The notes: generated from the letters alone by a model not told the origin. A stretch of DNA of 64,000 nucleotides from Microbacterium sp. Leaf151 (GCF_001424225.1 NZ_LMOR01000003.1:623006-687005); one strand, 5' to 3'. Numbered from the stretch's first letter, positions 46,207-54,783 are shown. Made by a program: numbers and translations.

Positions 46207-47138
46207 GCATTTTCAGTAAAGGCCGGGTCGCCGCGGGCGTCATCGCGGTCGGGGCCGTCGTGGCCCTGGCAGGGTGTTCGCAGGCGGATCCCACCGCTCC
46301 CGACACCGGTAATGCCGGTAGCGGCGACTCGAGCCAGATCACCGTCGGGTCGTTCGCGTTCCCCGAGAGCGAGATCCTCGGCGAGATCTACGCCCAGGCC
46401 CTCGAGGCGAAGGGCTTCGACGTCCAGACCAAGTTCAACATCGGCCCACGTCAGCAGACGATTCCGGCCCTGCAGGACGGCTCGATCAACCTGATCCCCG
46501 AGTACAACGGCAACCTGCTGGCGTACTACGACACCGAGTTCACCCAGCGCACGACCGAAGACGTCGACGCGGCGCTCACCGACGCCGTGGCGGCGGACGA
46601 CCTCGTCGTGTACTCGTCGGCCGAGGCCGAAGACAAGGACGCCTACGTCGTCACTCAGGCGTACGCGGAGGCGAACGGCCTGACCTCCATCGCCGACCTG
46701 GCGAAGGTGCAGCCGTTCAGCCTCGGTGCCAACCCGCAGTTCGCGGAGCTGGGATACGGCATCCCGGGTCTGGCCTCGGTGTACGGCGTCAGCAACGTGA
46801 CCTTCGTGCCCTACGAGGACTTCGGCGGTCCCGACACCGTGCGTGCGCTCGTCGACAACACCGTGCAGGTGGCCGACATCTACACGACCTCGCCCGCGCT
46901 CGTGGCCGAGAACCTCCTCGTGCTCGAAGACCCTGAGAACCTGATCGCGGCGCAGAACGTGCTCCCGCTGCTCAGCGCGTCCATCGACACGCCGGAGCTG
47001 AAGGAGGCGCTCGACGCCGTCTCGGCCAAGCTGACCACCGACGACCTGATCGCCCTGCGCGACCGCGTCGAGGGGAGCGAGCAGGCATCGGCGTCCACCG
47101 CCGCCGCCGACTGGCTGAAGGAGGCCGGGCTGGTCTGA
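46203..47138 (+). CDS. Glycine betaine/choline-type ABC binding lipoprotein (OpuAC/OsmF-like)
   Basis: A 311-residue lipoprotein (lipobox LAGC) of the OpuAC/QAT family. Conserved segments: ITVGSFAFPESEILGEIYAQALE, SINLIPEYNGNLLAYY, FSLGANPQFAELGYGIPGL, VADIYTTSPAL and NVLPLLSASIDTPEL. Aromatic ligand-cage residues typical of betaine binders include the Tyr residues in EYNGNLLAYY, but the cage cannot be confirmed. The start overlaps the preceding permease gene; a clear hairpin follows. Confidence 0.9.
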   Translation: MSIFSKGRVAAGVIAVGAVVALAGCSQADPTAPDTGNAGSGDSSQITVGSFAFPESEILGEIYAQALEAKGFDVQTKFNIGPRQQTIPALQDGSINLIPEYNGNLLAYYDTEFTQRTTEDVDAALTDAVAADDLVVYSSAEAEDKDAYVVTQAYAEANGLTSIADLAKVQPFSLGANPQFAELGYGIPGLASVYGVSNVTFVPYEDFGGPDTVRALVDNTVQVADIYTTSPALVAENLLVLEDPENLIAAQNVLPLLSASIDTPELKEALDAVSAKLTTDDLIALRDRVEGSEQASASTAAADWLKEAGLV

Positions 47139-47158
47139 TCCAGCGTCGCCGCACCACG

Positions 47159-47190
47159 ACGAAGGCCGTCCCGTTGGGGGCGGCCTTCGT
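47159..47190 (+). terminator. Terminator of the osmolyte-type ABC operon
   Basis: ACGAAGGCCG (47159-47168) pairs with CGGCCTTCGT (47181-47190), followed by TGTCGTGCCTGTT. It lies 20 nt after the binding-protein stop. The remaining roughly 246 bp before the RCC1 gene hold no gene; a weak GTGAC/GTCAC dyad sits near 47341-47365. Confidence 0.75.
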
Positions 47191-47436
47191 TGTCGTGCCT
47201 GTTCGACGTCATTGCACGGCAGGCTCACACACACGGCCCCCGCCACGCTCATCGATGGCCCTGGACGCACCGTTCTCGTCGTGGGATGCCTCGTCTCGCC
47301 GCCGCCGGGTGAAGTACGGGCGCTTCGTGTTGATTTCCCTGTGACGCCGTCGGCGCGAGGTCACGGTGGTTCTGAGGATGGAGGGGACCGGGCCGCATGT
47401 CCGCGTGCCGTGTGTCCACTCGAACCTGGAGTCCAC

Positions 47437-48987
47437 ATGACTGATCGTCTTCCTTTCGCCCGCTCCGCGTCGGAGCCTCCGGAGTCTTCCTCCGGAGCGT
47501 CTTCGCTGCCGTCGCGTCGCACCGTCGTCGGGGCAGCGCTCTGGTCTGTGCCGGCGATCACGCTGGTCGCCAGCACGCCGGCGTTGGCGCTGTCGGGCAC
47601 GTATGCGGTGGATATCGCCGCGCCGACCGGCGTGCTGCCGGCGAGTGGAAGCACCCCGCTGACCGTGACCATCGCGAGCGGGGGCGCGCCGGCCGCCGGA
47701 GTGGCCGTCTCGCTCACCGGCCCTTCGGGGGCACAATTCGGCGGTGCAGCAGGTGTCACCGATGCGAACGGTGTCTACGCGACGACGATCGATCTGGCGA
47801 CGCCGTGGACCACCCCCGGGAGCTCGGCGATGGTGACGGCCCTCGTCGGCGGCGAGTCGACCACCCGCGTCTTCACGGTGTACGGGGCCAATCTCCTCGT
47901 CGGCGGAAACAACTCCGGCGGGCAGCTGGGCCTGGGATGGGCGTCGGGACCGATCGGCGCGATGCGTCAGACGTCGCTGGTCTTCCCGTCGCCCGTCGTC
48001 GATGCGCGAGGTTCCGGATACCCCGGAGGAAACGGCATGTTCACGCTGGTGTTGCTCGCCGACGGTTCGGTCTGGGCCACCGGACAGAACCAGAACGGCA
48101 CGCTCGGCGACGGGACGACCACGAGCCGGGCGACGTGGGCGAAGGTGCCCGGACTCCCGTCGATCGTTTCGATCGCGGCGATGGGCACGTCGTCGTACGC
48201 CATCGACACGGTCGGCGACGTCTGGGCCTGGGGAAGCGGTGACGGCAACCAGCTCGGCGAGCCCGTCTCCGGGGGCCGCACGACGCCCGCCCGTATCCCC
48301 TCCTTCGGCGGCGCGAGCCGCGTGTACGGGGCGATGTTCACGGCGCGTCTCTCGCGCAAGAGCGATGGGACCTGGTGGGGATGGGGAGGTAACGGCAGCG
48401 GAGAACTCGCCGACGGGACCTTCACGAGCCGATCATCGCCGGTCCGCGTCACGGCGCTCGACGGCTTCACGGACGTCGCAGACGGCTTCGGCGCGGGGTT
48501 CGTCGGCCTCCGTTCGGACGGCTCCGTCTGGGCGTGGGGACGCAACAACTACGGACAGCTCTGCGATGGGACGACGACGTCGAGCGCGGTTCCGAAGCAG
48601 ATCCCCGGTCTTACCGACGTCACCGCGATCGCGGGCACCACGGGGCTCTACTGGGACGGCTTCGGGGCGACGGGGTATGCCCTCAAGACGGACGGCACCC
48701 TGTGGGCGTGGGGGCGTAACGACGACCTGCAGATCGATTCCACGAAGGCGGATATCCTGTCGCCGGTGCAGATCGCCAGCGATGTGGTCACGATGACGGC
48801 CTCGCAGGGTGGCGTCTTCGCGCTGAAGAGCAACGGGTCGGTGTGGAACCGCGGTGCTCAGCTGGCGTGGAACATCGGTCGGACCGACGGCACCTCGCTC
48901 ACGCTGCTGCGCGCGGCCAGTATTCTTCGGGGCGCCACGTCGGGTCAGGGCGGGGCGCAGGCGGTCTACATGGTCACGGCTCCGTAA
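47437..48987 (+). CDS. Tat-exported RCC1-repeat beta-propeller protein with an Ig-like domain
   Basis: A 516-residue exported protein. A twin-arginine signal (SRRTVVGAALWSVPAITLVA) ends near ALALS. An Ig-like (Big_1-type) domain of about 90 residues follows (PLTVTIASGGAPAAGVAVSL; GVTDANGVYATTI). Six or seven RCC1 repeats then form a likely beta-propeller, each with a DGSVWAWG-type start and a GQLGDGTTTS-type turn (several diverged, for example GTWWGWGGNGSG and QLAWNIGRTDG). Bacterial RCC1 proteins are extracellular binding or adhesion proteins of unknown partner. No membrane anchor or LPXTG is seen. ATG 47437 has GGAG 6 nt upstream. Confidence 0.82.
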   Translation: MTDRLPFARSASEPPESSSGASSLPSRRTVVGAALWSVPAITLVASTPALALSGTYAVDIAAPTGVLPASGSTPLTVTIASGGAPAAGVAVSLTGPSGAQFGGAAGVTDANGVYATTIDLATPWTTPGSSAMVTALVGGESTTRVFTVYGANLLVGGNNSGGQLGLGWASGPIGAMRQTSLVFPSPVVDARGSGYPGGNGMFTLVLLADGSVWATGQNQNGTLGDGTTTSRATWAKVPGLPSIVSIAAMGTSSYAIDTVGDVWAWGSGDGNQLGEPVSGGRTTPARIPSFGGASRVYGAMFTARLSRKSDGTWWGWGGNGSGELADGTFTSRSSPVRVTALDGFTDVADGFGAGFVGLRSDGSVWAWGRNNYGQLCDGTTTSSAVPKQIPGLTDVTAIAGTTGLYWDGFGATGYALKTDGTLWAWGRNDDLQIDSTKADILSPVQIASDVVTMTASQGGVFALKSNGSVWNRGAQLAWNIGRTDGTSLTLLRAASILRGATSGQGGAQAVYMVTAP

Positions 48988-49093
48988 GGCGGGGGCTCGT
49001 GCCCGGAGCGGCCACCGTCAGCCTCCCCGCCGCGTCACGGCCCGCGCGACGGGGGAGCACGAGGCGCGGCGCACCGCGTAGCCTGGGACGGAT

Positions 49094-50887
49094 ATGGCAC
49101 ATCTGCTCGGGGGCGAAGCCCTGCACCTGGAATACCCGACCAAGGTCGTCTTCGACTCCGTCTCGCTCGGCGTCAACGAGGGCGACCGCATCGGCATCGT
49201 CGGTCGTAACGGCGACGGCAAGTCGAGCCTGCTGGGCATGCTCGCCGGCATCCGCGAGCCCGACGGCGGCCGCGTGACGGTGCGCGGCGGCGTGACCGTC
49301 GGTGTGCTCGACCAGCAGGACACCCTCGACGACGACGAGACGATCGGCCACGCGGTCGTCGGCGATCGCGCCGAGCACGAGTGGGCCGGCGACGCCCGTA
49401 CGCGCGACGTGATCGCGGGCCTTCTCGGCGACCTGCCGTGGGACGCGCGCCTCGGCGACCTGTCCGGCGGTCAGCGTCGACGCGTCGCGCTGGCGACACT
49501 GCTCTCGGGCGACTGGGACGTGCTCTTCCTCGACGAGCCCACCAACCATCTCGACGTCGAAGCCATCACCTGGCTCGCCATGCACCTGAAGAAGCGATGG
49601 GCGCCCAGCGCGGGCGGCCTGCTCGTCGTGACCCACGACCGGTGGTTCCTCGACGAGATCTGCACCGCCACGTGGGAGGTGCACGACCGTCTCGTCGAAC
49701 CCTTCGAGGGGGGTTACGCCGCGTACATCCTGCAGCGCGTCGAGCGCGACCGTCAGGCGGCGACCATCGAACAGCGGCGTCAGAACCTCGCTCGGAAAGA
49801 GCTGGCGTGGCTGCGCCGGGGCGCTCCGGCGCGCACGGCGAAGCCGAAGTTCCGCATCGATGCGGCGAACGAGCTCATCGCCGACGTGCCCGAGATCCGC
49901 GACAAGGTCGCCCTGCAGTCCCTCGCCGTCGCGCGCCTGGGCAAAGACGTGGTCGATCTGCTCGACGCCGGCGTGACGTACGGCGATCACACCGTGCTGA
50001 AGGACATCGAATGGCGCATCGCGCCGGGTGAGCGTACCGGCATCCTGGGCGTGAACGGCGCGGGGAAATCGACGCTGCTGAACCTGGTGACCGGCTCGCT
50101 CGAACCCACGAGCGGACGCGTGAAGCGCGGCAAGACCGTCAAGGTCGCAACGCTCACCCAGCGCCTCGACGAGCTCGAGCAGCACATGGACGACCCCGTG
50201 CGCGTGGTGATCGCGAGCCTCCGCACCACCTACGCCTTCGGCGCCGGATCGAAGTCGCAGGAGCTCACACCCGGTCAGCTGCTGGAGCGTCTCGGCTTCT
50301 CGAGCGCTCAGCTCTCGACACCCGTGAAAGACCTCTCGGGTGGTCAGAAGCGGCGCCTGCAGCTCCTGCTCGTCATCCTCGATCAGCCGAACGTGCTCAT
50401 CCTCGACGAGCCGACCAACGACCTCGACACCGACATGCTCGCCGCGATGGAAGATCTGCTCGACTCGTGGTCGGGCACGCTGATCGTCGTCTCGCACGAC
50501 CGGTACTTCCTCGAGCGGGTCACCGACCAGCAGTACGCGATCCTCGATGGCCGGCTCCGCCATCTCCCCGGAGGCGTCGACGAGTACCTGCGCCTGCGGG
50601 CGATCCAGGATGCCGAGCCCTCACGCTCCGCGGCATCCGGCGGCGTCCCCGCGGCGTCCGGCCTGCAGGGCGCGGAACTCCGAGCCGCTCAGAAGGAAGC
50701 ATCAGCCACCGAGCGGCGCATCGAGAAGCTGCAGCAGCAGATCGATCGGGCCAAGGCATCGCTCGCCGAGCACGATCAGGCGGATTACGTCGGTCTCGGC
50801 AAGGAGATGCAGCGGATCTCGACGCTCGAGGCCGAGCGCGACGAGCTCGAGATGCAGTGGTTCGAGCTCACCGAGACGATCGGCTGA
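49094..50887 (+). CDS. ABC-F family ATPase (Uup/EttA-like translation factor)
   Basis: A 597-residue soluble protein with two ABC domains and no membrane part. Domain 1: Walker A GRNGDGKSSL, signature LSGGQRRRVALA, Walker B VLFLDEPTNHLD. Domain 2: [33 protein letters not shown]. The inter-domain arm (about residues 210-260, Arg/Gln-rich) and a C-terminal coiled coil (RRIEKLQQQIDRAKASLAEH) match Uup-like ABC-F proteins that act on the ribosome. By position it is the ABC-F usually found between ispE and glmU. TAGCCT lies 9 nt before the ATG, perhaps a leaderless start. Confidence 0.9.
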   Translation: MAHLLGGEALHLEYPTKVVFDSVSLGVNEGDRIGIVGRNGDGKSSLLGMLAGIREPDGGRVTVRGGVTVGVLDQQDTLDDDETIGHAVVGDRAEHEWAGDARTRDVIAGLLGDLPWDARLGDLSGGQRRRVALATLLSGDWDVLFLDEPTNHLDVEAITWLAMHLKKRWAPSAGGLLVVTHDRWFLDEICTATWEVHDRLVEPFEGGYAAYILQRVERDRQAATIEQRRQNLARKELAWLRRGAPARTAKPKFRIDAANELIADVPEIRDKVALQSLAVARLGKDVVDLLDAGVTYGDHTVLKDIEWRIAPGERTGILGVNGAGKSTLLNLVTGSLEPTSGRVKRGKTVKVATLTQRLDELEQHMDDPVRVVIASLRTTYAFGAGSKSQELTPGQLLERLGFSSAQLSTPVKDLSGGQKRRLQLLLVILDQPNVLILDEPTNDLDTDMLAAMEDLLDSWSGTLIVVSHDRYFLERVTDQQYAILDGRLRHLPGGVDEYLRLRAIQDAEPSRSAASGGVPAASGLQGAELRAAQKEASATERRIEKLQQQIDRAKASLAEHDQADYVGLGKEMQRISTLEAERDELEMQWFELTETIG

Positions 50888-50930
50888 GAGTCGAGAGACG
50901 TGGGGCCGCCGCTCCGCGCTGCGGCGACAC

Positions 50931-51010
50931 GCCGGGGAGCGGAGGGGATTCCGGGAGCGGAGGGCCGGGTGCCCGGCATCCGTCCTCCACTCCCGGATTC
51001 TCCTCCCGGC
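50931..51010. repeat. Long imperfect inverted repeat at convergent gene ends
   Basis: Arm 1 (50931-50965, GCCGGGGAGCGGAGGGGATT and onward) pairs with arm 2 (50983-51010, TCCTCCACTCCCGGATTCTC and onward) with few mismatches. It fills most of the 156-bp gap between the ABC-F gene and the convergent membrane-protein gene. Likely a bidirectional terminator or a dispersed repeat; sequence differs from families A and B. Confidence 0.7.
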
Positions 51011-51043
51011 GCGGTCTCCCAAGACGGGGCGCGCGACCGCCCC

Positions 51044-51556
51044 TCAGTGGACGGCGTACTCCAGGATGACGATGAACAGCCCGAGGCACGCGGTCGCGAA
51101 GGCGCCGAGGAGACGCATCACCAGGTTCGCCTTGCGCCGCGCGTACGCGAAGTAACCGAGGATCCCGAGCACCACGAACGTCGACCACCCGCACAGTTCG
51201 GACGCATCCTCGACCGACAGGCCAGCGGCGTCGGCGAACACCAGCACGAGCACGGAGGGCACCGACGCGTAGAGCATGCCGGCGCCATGACGGATGCCGT
51301 CGGCGGTGGCGTGGCGCAGCCCATGCTCCGCGTGCTGGGTGAGGGTGTGCGCGAACACGTGGGCGATGAAGAACACCACGAGCGAGCTCGAGGCGCTCAG
51401 CAGCACCTCGCCCACCGTCTCGGCATGGTCGTCGGCGATCGTGACGAACGCCGCGAACACGATCAGGCCGTAGATCGCGGCGGGGGAGCGGAAGCGCACG
51501 TCGAACCAGGCGCGAACACCGTCCCACCGCGACGGCGAGCTGACCTCGGCGCTCAC
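51044..51556 (-). CDS. Small membrane protein of unknown function
   Basis: A 170-residue integral membrane protein with about five helices (AIYGLIVFAAFVTIA; VLLSASSSLVVFFIAHVFAH; AGMLYASVPSVLVLVFADAAG; GWSTFVVLGILGYFAYA; LLGAFATACLGLFIVIL). A His-rich stretch (HVFAHTLTQHAEHGLRHA) lies between helices 2 and 3. No named family was recognised. The GTG start overlaps the MarR stop, so it belongs to a MarR-controlled pair. Confidence 0.75.
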   Translation of the reverse strand: MSAEVSSPSRWDGVRAWFDVRFRSPAAIYGLIVFAAFVTIADDHAETVGEVLLSASSSLVVFFIAHVFAHTLTQHAEHGLRHATADGIRHGAGMLYASVPSVLVLVFADAAGLSVEDASELCGWSTFVVLGILGYFAYARRKANLVMRLLGAFATACLGLFIVILEYAVH

Positions 51557-52050
51557 GCGTCGAATCCCATGCTGAGCTTGCGCAGCAGTGTCGCCAGCCG
51601 GTCGCGGTCGCCGCGCGACAGGCCCTCGAGCAGCAGGGCCTCGGCGTCGACGAGGCGGGTGATGGCGGCATCCACGCGAACGCGGCCGTCTTCGGTCATG
51701 GTCACCAGAATGCTCCGTCCGTCACCCGGGTCGGCCTCGCGCCGCACGAACCGTCGGGCGACGAGACGGTCGATGCGGTTGGTCATGGTGCCGCTGGAGA
51801 CGAGGGTCTGCTGCAGCAGCTGCTTGGGGCTGAGCTGGTAGGGCTCGCCGGCCCGCCGGAGCGCCGACAGGACGTCCCACTCCCACGACTCGATGTCGCT
51901 GCGGCGGAACGCTTCTTTGCGGGCGATGTCGAGGTGCCGCGACAGCCGCGCGACGCGCGAGAGCACCTCGAGCGGGGAGAAATCGAGGTCGGGGCGCTGG
52001 CGGACCCACGCATCGACGATGCGGTCGACCTCGTCGCTGTCCCGGCTCAC
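51553..52050 (-). CDS. MarR-family transcriptional regulator
   Basis: A 165-residue winged-helix regulator. It has ESWEWDVLSALRRAGEPYQL, the recognition helix QTLVSSGTMTNRIDRLVARRF and the wing RREADPGDGRSILVTM. The start is a GTG at 52050, 6 nt after a CATAAT -10 (minus strand, 52057-52062), so it is leaderless. It is co-transcribed with the small membrane protein and probably autoregulates the pair. The ligand is unknown. Confidence 0.9.
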   Translation of the reverse strand: MSRDSDEVDRIVDAWVRQRPDLDFSPLEVLSRVARLSRHLDIARKEAFRRSDIESWEWDVLSALRRAGEPYQLSPKQLLQQTLVSSGTMTNRIDRLVARRFVRREADPGDGRSILVTMTEDGRVRVDAAITRLVDAEALLLEGLSRGDRDRLATLLRKLSMGFDA

Positions 52051-52118
52051 GGTCTCATTATGGCGGCCCGGGTGTCGCGGCGCGGATGCGGAGGCGCGCC
52101 GTCTGGCAGACTTGACCG

Positions 52119-52132
52119 GTGCCCGCGGGCAC
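52119..52132. promoter_or_regulatory. Perfect 14-bp palindrome just upstream of tRNA-Gln
   Basis: GTGCCCGCGGGCAC (52119-52132) ends 2 nt before the mature tRNA 5' end. It could form a hairpin in the tRNA precursor leader or be an operator. A good -35/-10 pair was not identified; CAGACT at 52107-52112 is the best -10. Confidence 0.5.
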
Positions 52133-52134
52133 GG

Positions 52135-52206
52135 TCCGCCGTGGTGTAACGGCAGCACGACAGCCTTTGGAGCTGTTAGGTCCAGGTTCGAATCCTGGCG
52201 GCGGAG
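52135..52206 (+). tRNA. tRNA-Gln (anticodon TTG)
   Basis: A 72-nt tRNA. The acceptor stem TCCGCCG (52135-52141) pairs with CGGCGGA (52199-52205); discriminator base G is 52206. The anticodon stem ACAGC/GCTGT encloses the loop CTTTGGA with anticodon TTG at 52167-52169. The T arm contains GGTTCGAATCC. CCA is not encoded (CATG follows). It reads CAA and, by wobble, CAG. It abuts glmU. Confidence 0.95.
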
Positions 52207-52207
52207 C

Positions 52208-53656
52208 ATGACTTCCACGACCGAGCTCGCCGTCGTCGTCCTCGCGGCGGGTCAAGGCACCCGCATGCGCTCACGCACCCCCAAGGTGCTGCATCCGGTG
52301 GGCGGAAGGCCGTTGGTCGGCCACGTGCTCGACACCGCGGCATCCCTCGACCCCGCCCGCATCGTCGTGGTCGTGCGGCACGAGCGCGAGCTCGTCGCCG
52401 AGACCGTGGCCGAGCTCGCCCCCGGGGTGATCGTCGTCGATCAGGACGAGGTGCCCGGAACGGGCCGCGCGGTCGAGGCCGCCCTGGGTGCGCTCGAGGG
52501 GTTCGAGGGCGACGTGCTCGTGCTGAGCGCCGACGTGCCGCTGCTCGAGACCGGCACGCTCACCGAACTGCTGGCGACGCATCGCACGGGCGGCACGGCC
52601 GTGACGCTGCTGAGCGCGCGGGTCGACCAGCCGTTCGGGTACGGCCGCATCCTGCGCGACGACGCCGACGGCGTCCGCCGCATCGTGGAGCAGAAGGACG
52701 CGACGGCCGACGAGGCCGCCGTGAACGAGATCAACGTCGGCGTCTACGTCTTCCGATCCTCTCCGCTGCGCACGCAGCTCGCGCTCGTGGGCACCGACAA
52801 CGCGCAGGGCGAGAAGTACCTCACCGACGTGATCGGCCTGCTGCGTGAGGCGCAGCTCGGGGTCGCGGCATCCGTCACCTCCGACGCCTCCGCCGCACTG
52901 GGTGTGAACGACCGCGTGCAGCTGTCCGAGGCCGGCCGCACGCTCAACGCACGGACGGTGCGTCGGTGGCAGCTCGAGGGCGTCACCGTGGTCGATCCCG
53001 CCACCACCTGGATCGACACGACCGCGACGCTCGCGCCCGACGTGACGATCCTGCCCAACACGCACGTGCGCGGAGCGACGGTCATCGCCTCGGGCGCCAC
53101 GATCGGACCCGACACGAGCCTGGTCGACTGCGAGGTCGGCGAGGGCGCCACCGTCACCCGTACCGACGGCACCCTCGCCGTGGTCGAGGCGGGGGCGAGC
53201 GTCGGGCCCTTCGCCTACCTCCGCGCCAATGCCCGCGTGGGCGTCCGGGGCAAGGTCGGTACTTTCGTCGAGGTGAAGAACTCTTCGATCGGCGAAGGCA
53301 GCAAGGTCCCGCACCTGTCGTACATCGGCGACACCGACATCGGACGCGGCGTCAACCTGGGCGCCGGAGCCATCACCGCCAACTACGACGACATCGCCAA
53401 GCACCGCACGGTCATCGGCGACGAGGTGCACAGCGGTTCGCACAACGTCTTCGTCGCGCCGGTTACGATTGGGGATGGCGCCAAGACGGGAGCCGGCGCG
53501 GTCATCCGCAAGGACGTCCCGGCCGGTGCTCTGGCACTGAGCGTGGCACCCCAGCGCAACATCGAGGGGTGGGTCGAGAAGAACCGACCGGGCACCGCAG
53601 CAGCCGACGTGGCCGCTCGGGCTCGGGCTGAACAGGAAGCGGCCGATGGCTCGTAA
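52208..53656 (+). CDS. glmU: Bifunctional UDP-N-acetylglucosamine pyrophosphorylase / glucosamine-1-phosphate N-acetyltransferase
   Basis: A 482-residue enzyme that makes UDP-GlcNAc for peptidoglycan. The N-terminal uridyltransferase has VVVLAAGQGTRMRS, VLHPVGGRPLVGH, DQDEVPGTGRA and NEINVGVYVF. The C-terminal left-handed beta-helix acetyltransferase has hexapeptides such as IGEGSKVPHLSYIGD and GAGAITANYDD. The ATG lies 1 nt after the tRNA-Gln discriminator, so no separate leader exists: the start is either leaderless after tRNA 3' processing or reads through from the precursor. It overlaps prs by 11 nt. Confidence 0.95.
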   Translation: MTSTTELAVVVLAAGQGTRMRSRTPKVLHPVGGRPLVGHVLDTAASLDPARIVVVVRHERELVAETVAELAPGVIVVDQDEVPGTGRAVEAALGALEGFEGDVLVLSADVPLLETGTLTELLATHRTGGTAVTLLSARVDQPFGYGRILRDDADGVRRIVEQKDATADEAAVNEINVGVYVFRSSPLRTQLALVGTDNAQGEKYLTDVIGLLREAQLGVAASVTSDASAALGVNDRVQLSEAGRTLNARTVRRWQLEGVTVVDPATTWIDTTATLAPDVTILPNTHVRGATVIASGATIGPDTSLVDCEVGEGATVTRTDGTLAVVEAGASVGPFAYLRANARVGVRGKVGTFVEVKNSSIGEGSKVPHLSYIGDTDIGRGVNLGAGAITANYDDIAKHRTVIGDEVHSGSHNVFVAPVTIGDGAKTGAGAVIRKDVPAGALALSVAPQRNIEGWVEKNRPGTAAADVAARARAEQEAADGS

Positions 53657-54680
53657 GAAGAATCGTGTAGATCTCGACCGCGACAACGGCATCGCCCCCG
53701 GGCTCGTCGCCAAGACGAAGAAGCGACTGGTCGTCGCCTCGGGTCGGTCGCATCCCGAAGTGGCTGCCCAGGTCGCACACCACCTCGGCACCGAACTCGC
53801 CCCGACCGAGCACCGCACCTTCGCCTCCGGCGAGATCTACACCCGTTTCGAGGTATCGATCCGTGGATGCGACGTGTTCGTCATCCAGTCGTTCGGTCCG
53901 CCGGTCAACGAGTGGCTCATGGAGCTGCTCATCATGCTCGATGCGCTCAAGCGCGCGTCCGCCAAGCGCATCACCGTCGTCGCCCCGTACTACCCGTATT
54001 CGCGGCAGGACAAGAAGGGCCGCGGTCGCGAACCGATCAGCGCCCGTCTCGTGGCCGACCTGCTCAAGACCGCTGGTGCCGACCGCATCATGAGCGTCGA
54101 CCTGCACGCGGCGCAGATCCAGGGCTTCTTCGACGGCCCCGTCGACCACCTCTTCGCCAAGCCCGTGCTGCTCGAGCACTTCGAGCAGAAGCTCACCGGT
54201 GAAGACCGCGAGACCCTGACGGTGGTCTCGCCCGACATGGGCCGCGTGCGCGTCGCAGACACGTGGTCCGACAGCCTGGGTGCCCCGCTGGCGATCATCC
54301 ACAAGCGCCGCGATCCGAAGGTCGCGAACCAGGTCTCGGTGCACGAGATCGTCGGTGACGTGAAGGGGCGCACCTGCCTCCTCGTCGACGACATGATCGA
54401 CACCGGCGGCACGATCCAGAAGGCCGCCCAGGCGCTGAAGGCCAGCGGTGCGCGCAAGGTCATCGTCGCCGCGACCCATGCGATCTTCAGCGACCCGGCC
54501 ACCGAACGGCTTCAGGATGCCGCGATCGACGAGGTCGTCGTCACCGACACCGTCCCGCTGCCCGCTGAGCGCCGCTTCGACCGACTGACGGTGCTGCCGA
54601 TCGCCCCGCTGCTGGCCCGCGCGATCCACGAGGTCTTCGAGGACGGCTCGGTCACGAGCATGTTCGGCGGCGACGCGTAG
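53646..54680 (+). CDS. prs: Ribose-phosphate pyrophosphokinase
   Basis: A 344-residue PRPP synthase. Motifs: FASGEIYTRFEVSIRGCDVF, ATP-proximal PYYPYSRQDKKGRGREPISA, SVDLHAAQIQGFF with the catalytic His, and the PRPP-binding VDDMIDTGGTI. It makes PRPP from ribose-5-phosphate for nucleotide, His and Trp synthesis. The N-terminus is about 20 residues longer than many orthologues and Lys/Arg-rich (MARKKNRVDLD). The gene overlaps glmU by 11 nt, a typical actinobacterial pair. Confidence 0.96.
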   Translation: MARKKNRVDLDRDNGIAPGLVAKTKKRLVVASGRSHPEVAAQVAHHLGTELAPTEHRTFASGEIYTRFEVSIRGCDVFVIQSFGPPVNEWLMELLIMLDALKRASAKRITVVAPYYPYSRQDKKGRGREPISARLVADLLKTAGADRIMSVDLHAAQIQGFFDGPVDHLFAKPVLLEHFEQKLTGEDRETLTVVSPDMGRVRVADTWSDSLGAPLAIIHKRRDPKVANQVSVHEIVGDVKGRTCLLVDDMIDTGGTIQKAAQALKASGARKVIVAATHAIFSDPATERLQDAAIDEVVVTDTVPLPAERRFDRLTVLPIAPLLARAIHEVFEDGSVTSMFGGDA

Positions 54681-54699
54681 GCGTTCCGCACCCTCGACG

Positions 54700-54783
54700 C
54701 TCAGCCATCTGCCCTTCGGGGGAGGTGGCTGAGTTCGTCAGGGTCGGCCGCGGCTGCGCCGTCGAGCGGCGTCGGACCCTGAC
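54700..54783. terminator. Two hairpins downstream of prs (with REP-like residue)
   Basis: CTCAGCCA (54700-54707) pairs with TGGCTGAG (54726-54733), and GTCAGGGTC (54737-54745) pairs with GACCCTGAC (54775-54783). The first includes the GGTGGCTGAG sequence seen in the REP-like palindrome at 43375. The rest of the 279-bp gap (to 54959) holds no gene; TACCGT at 54913-54918 may be the -10 of the next operon. Confidence 0.6.
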
